From: Eubacteriales bacterium
Lineage (GTDB): Bacteria > Bacillota > Clostridia > Peptostreptococcales > Anaerovoracaceae
Assembly (NCBI GenBank): GCA_028691625.1
Contig: JAQUYZ010000002.1
Span: 1-19,779 of the forward strand
Direction of reading: 5' to 3'
DNA length: 19,779 nt
Shown here: piece by piece, positions 1 through 5,375 of the stretch
Layout of the letters: each line of letters opens with the position of its first letter
Position numbering within the stretch: position 1 is the first letter of the stretch
The notes under the pieces: model-generated
Database searches by the model: none
Told to the model about the DNA's origin: nothing
What the model saw: only the letters and a program-made list of their open reading frames with translations
Program-made: the position numbers and the translations under genes

Positions 1-43
1 TTTTTAATCGATTAAGAATACCGCTCTTCGGAACAGAAAAACG

Positions 44-808
44 TCATGCACCCTGCTTCAGCATTCGGATTCTTTCACCGCTTGCGAAAAAAGCACGGTG
101 TCCTGCAATGGAAGCTGCATCGATCAGGTTATCCTTGCTTCCTGCCATAAATCCGCTCAATTCATCGACTCCGTGCGCAAACAGGATCGGCGTCATCGGC
201 GTGCTCGGCCCTACCAGAATCACGTGCGCAGCCTTGGAAAGTGCAAGGAGTCTTGGAAGTGTTTTATTGATCAGTGCAGAACCGGTAATAAATACATACT
301 CCTGTTCCGGCAGAATATATTCGCAGGCACTGTCCGGGTAATCATCCGCTGTTGGTCTTCGTTCCAAAATGCTGAGAGACTTCGCTCCTGCCAGGTATTC
401 TTCTAATTGTCTGAAGTGTCCGATCACTGCAGCCTTTTTCCCTTCCACCGCATTGGCATAGGCTTCAAAGGCGTCCTCCGACTCAACGATCTGCCAGGGT
501 GGATTCTCCGGTAACCCGGAGCGCTCCCAGGTTTCTTTATTATTGTAATAGGCATTGATTGCAGCAACTCCGATTGATGCTTCGATAAAATTCCACGATT
601 TTGAAAGGGAAGCCAGGTATTTCAGCGGCTGTCCTCTTCTGCTGTCCAGAATATCAGTACAACCGCACCGCTCCTGCTCCTTCACTGTCATGGCAGCTCC
701 GCGGTATTGCCCCGCCGTTACTGCTGTCCAGCTTAATCCCACAGTAATATCGTCTGTAAGAATGCCTGCCGGAATCCCTTCAATCAATTCATCATATAGC
801 TTCCACAT
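44..808 (-). CDS. DUF364 / DUF4213 domain protein (putative metal-chelation family)
   Basis: This 254-residue protein matches the DUF4213 plus DUF364 architecture. The N-terminal part (about residues 1-85, containing DDITVGLSW) resembles DUF4213. The C-terminal Rossmann-like part contains FITGSALINKTLPRLL and ILVGPSTPMTPILFAHG, typical of DUF364. The family is described as putative heavy-metal chelators often encoded beside FecCD/BtuCD-type ABC transporters, but no biochemical role is established. I start it at 808 (MWKLYDEL) because AAGGAGATATCCT lies just upstream. Earlier in-frame starts at 826 and 865 would extend far into the ATPase gene. The start overlaps the last 17 bases of that ATPase, so the two are probably translationally coupled. 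It is the last gene of the transporter operon in the window. A role in handling the imported metal is inference from position only. Confidence 0.85.
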   Translation of the reverse strand: MWKLYDELIEGIPAGILTDDITVGLSWTAVTAGQYRGAAMTVKEQERCGCTDILDSRRGQPLKYLASLSKSWNFIEASIGVAAINAYYNNKETWERSGLPENPPWQIVESEDAFEAYANAVEGKKAAVIGHFRQLEEYLAGAKSLSILERRPTADDYPDSACEYILPEQEYVFITGSALINKTLPRLLALSKAAHVILVGPSTPMTPILFAHGVDELSGFMAGSKDNLIDAASIAGHRAFFASGERIRMLKQGA

Positions 809-1589
809 AGGATATCTCCTTTTCATCGGGTAAACAAAATTTCTGCTTCCGCCCTTCGATTTCATGCAAGTTTACACGGATGCCATAAACCGCTTGCATC
901 AGCTCCTCTGTCAGGATCTCTTCCGCAGATCCTTTCGCTCCCACTCTCCCTTCCAGGATCACCAGCACTTCATCGGCAAACAGGAATACATGCTCCGGAT
1001 TGTGGGTTGCCTGTATGATCAGATACCCCTGCTTTGCAAGATTCTTTACCGCTTTCATGACTTTGATCTGATTGCCGTAATCCAAATTGGAACATGGCTC
1101 ATCCATAATTAATATTTTCGTCCGCTGCGCGATCGCCCGTGCAATCAAAACCATCTGCTGCTCACCGCCGCTGATACTGCAAAAATTCCTGCTTTTCAAA
1201 TGACTGATATTCATCATGTCAAGTGCGGATTCCGCTGCCGCTCTCTCCTTTTTCCCCGGATTCTCAAAGCTGCCCAGATGTGCTGTCGTTCCCATCATCA
1301 CCATATCCAGAACGGAAAATGAAAATACCGTGGAGTGACTCTGCGGAATATAAGATATTTTCCTGGACAACTCCCTTGCGGAAAGAGTGCAGGCGGGCAT
1401 TCCGTCAATCAATATGTCCCCGCAATAGCCCTTCAGCAAACCCAAAATGCAGCGGAACAGGGTGCTTTTTCCCGCTCCGTTTCTCCCAAGGACGCATAAT
1501 AGAGTCCCTTCGGAAGCATCAAAGGAAATCTCTCTTAAAACCTCTGTTGTCTTATATGAAAAACTCAAATTTCTTACTGCTACTGTCAT
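792..1589 (-). CDS. ABC transporter ATP-binding protein, FecE/BtuD type
   Basis: This 265-residue protein is the cytoplasmic ATPase of a type II (BtuCD/FecCDE-like) importer. Walker A is GRNGAGKST at residues 35-43, the Q-loop is Gln83, the signature SGGEQ is at 140-144, Walker B ILIMDEP at 159-165 has the catalytic Glu164, the D-loop is SNLD at 167-170 and the H-loop is His196. All catalytic elements are intact. The start has GGAGAG seven bases upstream, inside the end of the permease gene, whose stop lies four bases before this ATG. Such ATPases serve Fe(III)-chelate, haem, cobalamin or, in Haemophilus MolBC, molybdate/tungstate import. The surrounding molybdoenzyme genes favour molybdate or tungstate here, but the ATPase sequence does not decide this. 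Confidence 0.93.
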   Translation of the reverse strand: MTVAVRNLSFSYKTTEVLREISFDASEGTLLCVLGRNGAGKSTLFRCILGLLKGYCGDILIDGMPACTLSARELSRKISYIPQSHSTVFSFSVLDMVMMGTTAHLGSFENPGKKERAAAESALDMMNISHLKSRNFCSISGGEQQMVLIARAIAQRTKILIMDEPCSNLDYGNQIKVMKAVKNLAKQGYLIIQATHNPEHVFLFADEVLVILEGRVGAKGSAEEILTEELMQAVYGIRVNLHEIEGRKQKFCLPDEKEISYVEAI

Positions 1590-1593
1590 AGGA

Positions 1594-2604
1594 TTACTCT
1601 CCTTCCTCCTTTAGAATCAAGTAGAGAAAAAACGGTGCCCCGACGAAAGCGGTCAATATTCCGAGGGGCACTTCGCTCGTCGTCAGCATGCGGGCGAAGT
1701 TATCGACGATCAGCATAAAGCTGCTCCCAAGCAGAACCGCTGCCGGTAGCATGACCCGGTAATCATCTCCAACAACCATTCGTGCAAAGTGCGGAATCAC
1801 CAGCCCCACCCAACCAATCAATCCGCTTACGGAAACGGCGGCGGCAGTAATCAGGGTGGCGCAGACAATAATTCCGGCTCGAACTGCCTTTGCATTGACT
1901 CCCAGGGTTCTCGCTTCATCGTCACCCATTGTAAGCACATTGATCTGCCATCGCCAAAGCATGATCGGCAGAATTCCTGCCAGGATGACCGGTCCGGCAA
2001 AAAGCGCGTCCTCTATTCTGATGGAGGCCAGACTTCCCATCAGCCAATATGTGATTGCCGGCAACGCATTTGTCGGATCGGCAACAAGCTTTAAATAGGA
2101 CACTCCCGCGCTGAAGACAGATCCTACCATGATCCCTGTCAATATGAGACCCAACGTAATATTAAACTTGACCTTTTGGCTGATCAGAAAAACGATTGAA
2201 ACTGCCAGAAGACCAAACACAAAAGCACTGACGGATACTCCCCGGTACCCGACTGACAAAAACAGCCCCAAAGCGGCTCCAAAGGCAGCACCGTTGGATG
2301 CTCCAAGGAGATCCGGTGAAACCATCGCATTCTGAAAGATACCCTGATACGCCGCACCGGCGCAGGCCAGCCCGCCGCCGATTATTGCCCCCATCGCAAC
2401 TCTCGGCATCCTGACATGAAACAGCACCGTTTCAGTCTGATTTGGCCAATCCTGCGGAATATCCAGCACCCGGGACAGCAGCACTTTCGCCAGCGTAACC
2501 GGATCGATTGGATACTTCCCCAAAAGAAAGGATCCAAAAAAACAAATAAAGAAAAGCACAATTACTACTATGTACCGTGCCCTGATATGATTTGCATACG
2601 CCAC
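1594..2604 (-). CDS. FecCD/BtuC-family ABC transporter permease
   Basis: This 336-residue integral membrane protein has the usual length for the FecCD family, with a hydrophobic first helix at about residues 11-28 and about nine further hydrophobic segments. Family hallmarks are visible: RMPRVAMGAIIGGGLACAG with YQG following, then SPDLLGASNGAAFG, and near the C-terminus SGLIGWVGLVIPH and VPLGILTAFVGAPFF. It should form the homodimeric channel for the adjacent ATPase. The start is a GTG at 2604 preceded by AAGGAAGAAGG about seven bases upstream; I see no better in-frame ATG. It lies 20 bases downstream of the NTPase gene, in the same operon. No solute-binding lipoprotein gene is in the window, so the partner that defines the substrate is unknown. 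Confidence 0.93.
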   Translation of the reverse strand: MAYANHIRARYIVVIVLFFICFFGSFLLGKYPIDPVTLAKVLLSRVLDIPQDWPNQTETVLFHVRMPRVAMGAIIGGGLACAGAAYQGIFQNAMVSPDLLGASNGAAFGAALGLFLSVGYRGVSVSAFVFGLLAVSIVFLISQKVKFNITLGLILTGIMVGSVFSAGVSYLKLVADPTNALPAITYWLMGSLASIRIEDALFAGPVILAGILPIMLWRWQINVLTMGDDEARTLGVNAKAVRAGIIVCATLITAAAVSVSGLIGWVGLVIPHFARMVVGDDYRVMLPAAVLLGSSFMLIVDNFARMLTTSEVPLGILTAFVGAPFFLYLILKEEGE

Positions 2605-2624
2605 AATGCGCCTTCTTCCTTCTG

Positions 2625-3221
2625 TTACCCGAAAACAGGTGCAAGAAATACTTTTATCGCTTTTTCCGCTTCTTCAGAATGACTTCTTTCAAATTCTATA
2701 ATGGTTGCTTCCATGCGATCGATTAAATCCGCTCTTAATTTTAAATGATGATTGATGCAATCATGGTTGACTGTGATTTGACTGCATATCGTCCTGATGC
2801 CGCTCTCCGGTTTCAATACACCCAGACAGGGAATCCCGCAGCTTAAAACTTCATACAGCGCTTGCCTGAAATCCGGAACCGATAGTTCGATCCCGCCTGT
2901 TTCATCCATCAGTATCAGTTTTTTACCTTCCCTGGCCCGCAGATACTCGATTGCCGTATCTGAAAAAACCTCCGGTTTGAATGCTGTTTTTTCCCCGTCA
3001 AAGGATAAAAAAGTATCGGAGAGTCCGGAGGAGTATTCCGCCGTCAATGACATTGCTTCTGCAGCAGGCACAAGCCGAAACCCTGCTGTAACACCGGATT
3101 CGTTCAGCAGTCGTTGACTGCTGAAACCGCCGATAAATGGCAAGTGATCCTTGATCAGCATTCTGATCAGCGTCGATTTTCCTTCGCCGACCGGACCTTC
3201 TAAAAATAAATGTCTGTTCAT
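2625..3221 (-). CDS. THEP1-like nucleoside-triphosphatase (NTPase_1 family)
   Basis: This 198-residue soluble P-loop protein has Walker A GPVGEGKST at residues 9-17 and Walker B LILMDETGG at 102-110, with the Asp106-Glu107 pair. This pattern fits the THEP1/NTPase_1 family, whose members hydrolyse nucleoside triphosphates and whose cellular role is mostly unclear. Its length (about 180-200 residues) is normal. AAGGAAGGAG lies seven bases before the ATG. It is the first gene of the four-gene transporter operon and sits directly behind an attenuator-like hairpin. Related NTPases sit beside other molybdenum-enzyme loci, so a role in metal or nucleotide handling for Moco is plausible but unproven. 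I also considered MobB, a P-loop protein of Moco biosynthesis, but the DETGG motif fits THEP1 better. Confidence 0.82.
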   Translation of the reverse strand: MNRHLFLEGPVGEGKSTLIRMLIKDHLPFIGGFSSQRLLNESGVTAGFRLVPAAEAMSLTAEYSSGLSDTFLSFDGEKTAFKPEVFSDTAIEYLRAREGKKLILMDETGGIELSVPDFRQALYEVLSCGIPCLGVLKPESGIRTICSQITVNHDCINHHLKLRADLIDRMEATIIEFERSHSEEAEKAIKVFLAPVFG

Positions 3222-3337
3222 TGGCCTGCTCCTTCCTTTGCGATAGTCAAAAAAATATAGAGCCCAAAGGCTCTATCCTGTGAATGGGTTTCTCCATCTC
3301 ATCAAAGCAGCGAATTGAACTCGAAGCCTTCCTTATT
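3222..3337 (-). promoter_or_regulatory. Attenuator-like 5' leader of the NTPase/transporter operon
   Basis: The NTPase gene is preceded by about 115 bases of predicted untranslated leader with an intrinsic terminator only 27 bases from the start codon. There is no room for a promoter between terminator and gene, so transcripts must read through it. An upstream segment AAGGCUU (3330-3324) can pair with GAGCCUU (3273-3267), which holds part of the terminator's 5' arm and its loop. This would be a mutually exclusive antiterminator. A further imperfect stem joins CUCAAUAAGG (3340-3331) to CUUUGAUGAG (about 3306-3297) if transcription starts further upstream. I do not recognise a known riboswitch class; it lacks the Moco-motif blocks seen at the two other leaders. 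The ligand or trigger is unknown. Confidence 0.5.
3249..3276 (-). terminator. Intrinsic terminator within the NTPase leader
   Basis: The stem ATAGAGCC / GGCTCTAT has an 8-bp perfect arm (3257-3264 with 3269-3276) and a four-base TTTG loop, followed on the minus strand by ATTTTTTT. It may end the upstream operon that finishes with the Crp/Fnr gene, and it also works as the conditional terminator of the NTPase leader. Confidence 0.8.
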
Positions 3338-3343
3338 GAGAGG

Positions 3344-3352
3344 AGTTTAACA
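3344..3352 (-). promoter_or_regulatory. Extended -10 promoter element for the NTPase/transporter operon
   Basis: The minus strand reads TGTTAAACT, a TGn extension plus a TAAACT hexamer (4 of 6 matches to TATAAT). There is no good -35 box at the right distance, which fits an activator-dependent promoter. The predicted start point is near 3337. With that start, the palindrome at 3371-3386 is centred at about -41.5, the classic class II Crp/Fnr position. This is prediction only. Confidence 0.4.
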
Positions 3353-3370
3353 TGATTTTCCAATCATTTC

Positions 3371-3386
3371 TGTTGTATATACAACA
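3371..3386. promoter_or_regulatory. Perfect 16-bp palindrome, candidate Crp/Fnr-family operator
   Basis: The sequence TGTTGTATATACAACA is a perfect inverted repeat, TGTTG-N6-CAACA. It has the same 5-6-5 geometry as the CRP site TGTGA-N6-TCACA. It lies 15 bases downstream of the stop codon of the Crp/Fnr-type gene and upstream of the NTPase/transporter operon, so that regulator is the obvious candidate ligand. Confidence 0.6.
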
Positions 3387-3400
3387 TTAATTGCGATTGG

Positions 3401-4051
3401 TTATAAGATCGTAAACAAACTTCCTTTATACGTAACAATTCCCGCATTTCTCATCCGGTTTAATTCTTTGCAAAGAACGCTCCTGTTCACACATAAATAC
3501 CGCGCAAACTGTTCCTGATTCATTCCGATATCAAAGGTGCCGCAGCCGCTCCGCTCTCTGATCAGGCTTAGATATGTCAGGATCCGCTCATGAAGCGTCC
3601 GTTTTGAAAGCACATCTATTTTGTACATCAGGCGGATGAGCTCGTTGCTGAGCATTTCGCTGCAGTTGGACAGGATGATTTCTTTTGTTCCGGCGTAAAT
3701 GGCACTTGTCTCAAATAATTTTGCATAGGGGAAAAAGACAACCGTGCTGTCTGTTTGGCTGATCAGAGTTACCGGACTTGTCAATAAGGTGGTATTCACC
3801 GTATCAAGCGAAAACGCTTCCCCTTGATTGTAGATTCTTAATATTTGCATATCTCCATTAAAATGGTATTTTGTACTGATAGCGGTTCCTTTTTTCAGAA
3901 TACCTATTTTATGAACCGATTCACCCTGATTGATGATAATCTGGTTTTTGGAGTATTCCTTTTCCGCGGGCATGACCGTATGGCAGACCTGCTCGAGTTC
4001 ACTGGCGGTCAGTCCCTGAAACAGTTTTGAATTTTTTAAAACAGAAATCAT
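3401..4051 (-). CDS. Crp/Fnr-family transcriptional regulator
   Basis: This 216-residue protein has an N-terminal cyclic-nucleotide-binding-type beta-barrel (about residues 10-115, with IIINQGESVHKIGILKKG and a loop around YNQGEAFSLD), a long dimerisation helix, and a C-terminal winged helix (about 160-216, MNQEQFARYLCVNRSVLCKELNRM). The recognition helix has Arg-Ser-x-x-Cys-Lys in place of CRP's Arg-Glu-x-x-x-Arg, so a non-CRP half-site is expected. There is no N-terminal cysteine cluster, so it is not a classical [4Fe-4S] FNR. I start at the ATG at 4051, which overlaps the previous gene's stop as TGATATG; a GTG at 4075 is possible. It is the last gene of its operon and probably acts on the palindrome just downstream. 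The effector is unknown. Confidence 0.88.
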   Translation of the reverse strand: MISVLKNSKLFQGLTASELEQVCHTVMPAEKEYSKNQIIINQGESVHKIGILKKGTAISTKYHFNGDMQILRIYNQGEAFSLDTVNTTLLTSPVTLISQTDSTVVFFPYAKLFETSAIYAGTKEIILSNCSEMLSNELIRLMYKIDVLSKRTLHERILTYLSLIRERSGCGTFDIGMNQEQFARYLCVNRSVLCKELNRMRNAGIVTYKGSLFTIL

Positions 4052-4052
4052 A

Positions 4053-4424
4053 TCATTCCCACTCAAGCAGCTCACACACCTTCATAAAGGATGCCTCCAG
4101 CATGGCAGGACACTTTTCTGCTCTGTTCAGAGGATTCCCTTCCATCAAAACATCGCATTCGGTGCTACCGAAGGCATCTTCGAACCATTCGCTGAAGGCG
4201 GCCGCATTGAATCGTGCCGCTTCCTCCGGATCTGCCAGATAGAGCAGACAGATCGCCGCGGACAGGATTCCGCATATCTTTCCCTGCCAAAGCCCGTTGC
4301 ACAGTCCGGCCATGGCTGCAATCAAGTCGGGGTTTTCCTTGTCAAGCCTCCGAAGACCGAGTTCCATTATAATCTGACTGCAGCAATAGCCCTTCAGTCT
4401 CAGTTCAAACATCTCCTCGTTCAT
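4053..4424 (-). CDS. C-GCAxxG-C-C family protein (DVU_1555-like)
   Basis: This 123-residue protein matches the C_GCAxxG_C_C family, small cysteine-rich proteins thought to be redox-active or metal-binding. The cysteines sit at expected places: Cys14-Cys15 in GYCCSQ, Cys42, Cys51 in KICGILSAA (the family's CG-x-x-x-GA block, here with Ala instead of Gly), Cys90 and Cys105. AGGAGGAGG stands five bases before the ATG and the methyltransferase stop is 12 bases upstream. In Desulfovibrio vulgaris a protein of this family (DVU_1555, recalled, not searched) lies in the same order beside a methyltransferase, a small redox protein, a pyridine nucleotide-disulfide oxidoreductase and an aldehyde oxidoreductase. 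The function is not established; maturation or electron transfer for the molybdoenzyme is inference. Confidence 0.85.
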   Translation of the reverse strand: MNEEMFELRLKGYCCSQIIMELGLRRLDKENPDLIAAMAGLCNGLWQGKICGILSAAICLLYLADPEEAARFNAAAFSEWFEDAFGSTECDVLMEGNPLNRAEKCPAMLEASFMKVCELLEWE

Positions 4425-4436
4425 AGAATCCTCCTC

Positions 4437-5168
4437 CTAAAAAGGTTTTTCTGCCGTCAGCATAAAATATCCGGTCTTAAAATGATCCTTTGGATGAAGC
4501 GCCGCATCGCAGAGGCAGTTTTCCAGGGTTCCCTCATTCATAAGTTTTTGCGCCACATAGTTTTCCAGTTCCCCGGAGCAGTCCTGCCAGGCGATGCCGC
4601 GGAATCCGATTTCCGCCAGCTGCTCGATCAGAGGCACGATCAGAAATCTGCCATCGGATCTGAAATTGAGCGCCCTGTGCTTGTGTTCCTCCTCGCAGTC
4701 CGTCCCGCATTCACCTTCCTTATGGGGAATATTGCTCTTCCGTTCTGCTTCGATTCGAAGCGCCTTCATGAATCCGGTATCGGGATTCTTTATGTACAGA
4801 TCACTGAGAAACAGTCTTCCGCCCTTTTTCAGCACGCAATATGCCTCGTGAAGGGCTTCGTCCGGCAGGTTCATCAGAGACAGGGTGCATTCCATCAGGA
4901 CCCCGTCAAAGGAATAGGAGGTAAATGCATCCAGAAATTCTCCGTCACCATATTGAAGATCAAGCTTTGGATTTCTTGCCTTGCCCTCCTGGATCCTCGC
5001 CGTAGACAGGTCAATGCCGCTGCATTCAAATCCATATTCTTTTTCCAGAAACTCCATGGTTTCGCCCGTTCCGCAGCCGATATCCAGAACCTTGGAACCC
5101 TTTGGCAGCTTCCATAATTCCATCGCTTTTTTTGTAATTCTGCATTCTCCCGGTTTTAAATCATTCAT
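4437..5168 (-). CDS. SAM-dependent class I methyltransferase (DVU_1556-like)
   Basis: This 243-residue protein has the class I methyltransferase motif I VLDIGCGTGE at residues 27-36, an acidic residue after beta-2 (GIDLS), motif II-like DGVLMECTLSLM, and LKKGGRLFLSDLY. A segment after the core contains ECGTDCEEEHKH (a Cys-x3-Cys followed by His residues), unusual for this fold and perhaps a metal site. GGAGG stands six bases before the ATG. It lies between the double-CxxC protein and the C-GCAxxG-C-C protein in a tight operon, an order shared with the D. vulgaris DVU_1555 to DVU_1559 locus as I recall it. The substrate is unknown. Arsenite or quinone methyltransferases share the fold, but the context argues for a role linked to the molybdoenzyme. 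Confidence 0.88.
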   Translation of the reverse strand: MNDLKPGECRITKKAMELWKLPKGSKVLDIGCGTGETMEFLEKEYGFECSGIDLSTARIQEGKARNPKLDLQYGDGEFLDAFTSYSFDGVLMECTLSLMNLPDEALHEAYCVLKKGGRLFLSDLYIKNPDTGFMKALRIEAERKSNIPHKEGECGTDCEEEHKHRALNFRSDGRFLIVPLIEQLAEIGFRGIAWQDCSGELENYVAQKLMNEGTLENCLCDAALHPKDHFKTGYFMLTAEKPF

Positions 5169-5180
5169 GTCAATCCTCCA

Positions 5181-5375
5181 CTATTTTTCTTCCAGATTTT
5201 TTTCAACCTCGCTCATGCGTCCGCCGGCCAGTTTCTCAGGAATATGAACCTGCCCGCACTCAGGGCACCGCGGCACCTTATGGCGAAAGGAACGGTTCAA
5301 ATAGCTGAACTCTACCTCCAGCTCAACCAGCTCCACCTTACATTTATCACAGATCAATGTTGGTTTTTCTTCCAT
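5181..5375 (-). CDS. Small double-CxxC protein (DVU_1557-family redox / zinc-ribbon-like)
   Basis: This 64-residue protein has two CxxC pairs, Cys9-Cys12 (CDKC) and Cys37-Cys40 (CPEC), as in zinc-ribbon or rubredoxin-like folds, with a charged C-terminal tail. I start at the ATG at 5375 because GGAGGG lies eight bases upstream; a GTG at 5384 would sit too close to that site. The gene overlaps the end of the FAD/CCG oxidoreductase by 29 bases, so translational coupling is likely. The methyltransferase follows after 12 bases. An electron-transfer partner for the oxidoreductase, or a zinc-bound structural subunit, are both reasonable; the sequence cannot tell them apart. Only module 1 has this gene. 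Confidence 0.85.
   Translation of the reverse strand: MEEKPTLICDKCKVELVELEVEFSYLNRSFRHKVPRCPECGQVHIPEKLAGGRMSEVEKNLEEK

Noticed and set aside
1..43. Possible next gene start (ATG overlapping the DUF364 stop)
   Set aside because: The frame closes after 11 codons and nothing else is visible in these bases.
3251..3301. Short leader-peptide-like frames (9 and 16 codons) overlapping the terminator
   Set aside because: There is no convincing ribosome binding site and no run of regulatory codons, so I do not call a translated leader.
3305..3330. tRNA T-arm-like sequence (TTCGAGTTCAATTCG on the minus strand) in the NTPase leader
   Set aside because: No acceptor stem, anticodon arm or CCA region is present and the T-stem does not pair properly.
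4482..5117. Plus-strand open frame of 211 codons opposite the methyltransferase
   Set aside because: The minus-strand gene has clear motifs and a good ribosome binding site; the plus-strand product matches nothing and has no promoter or neighbours.
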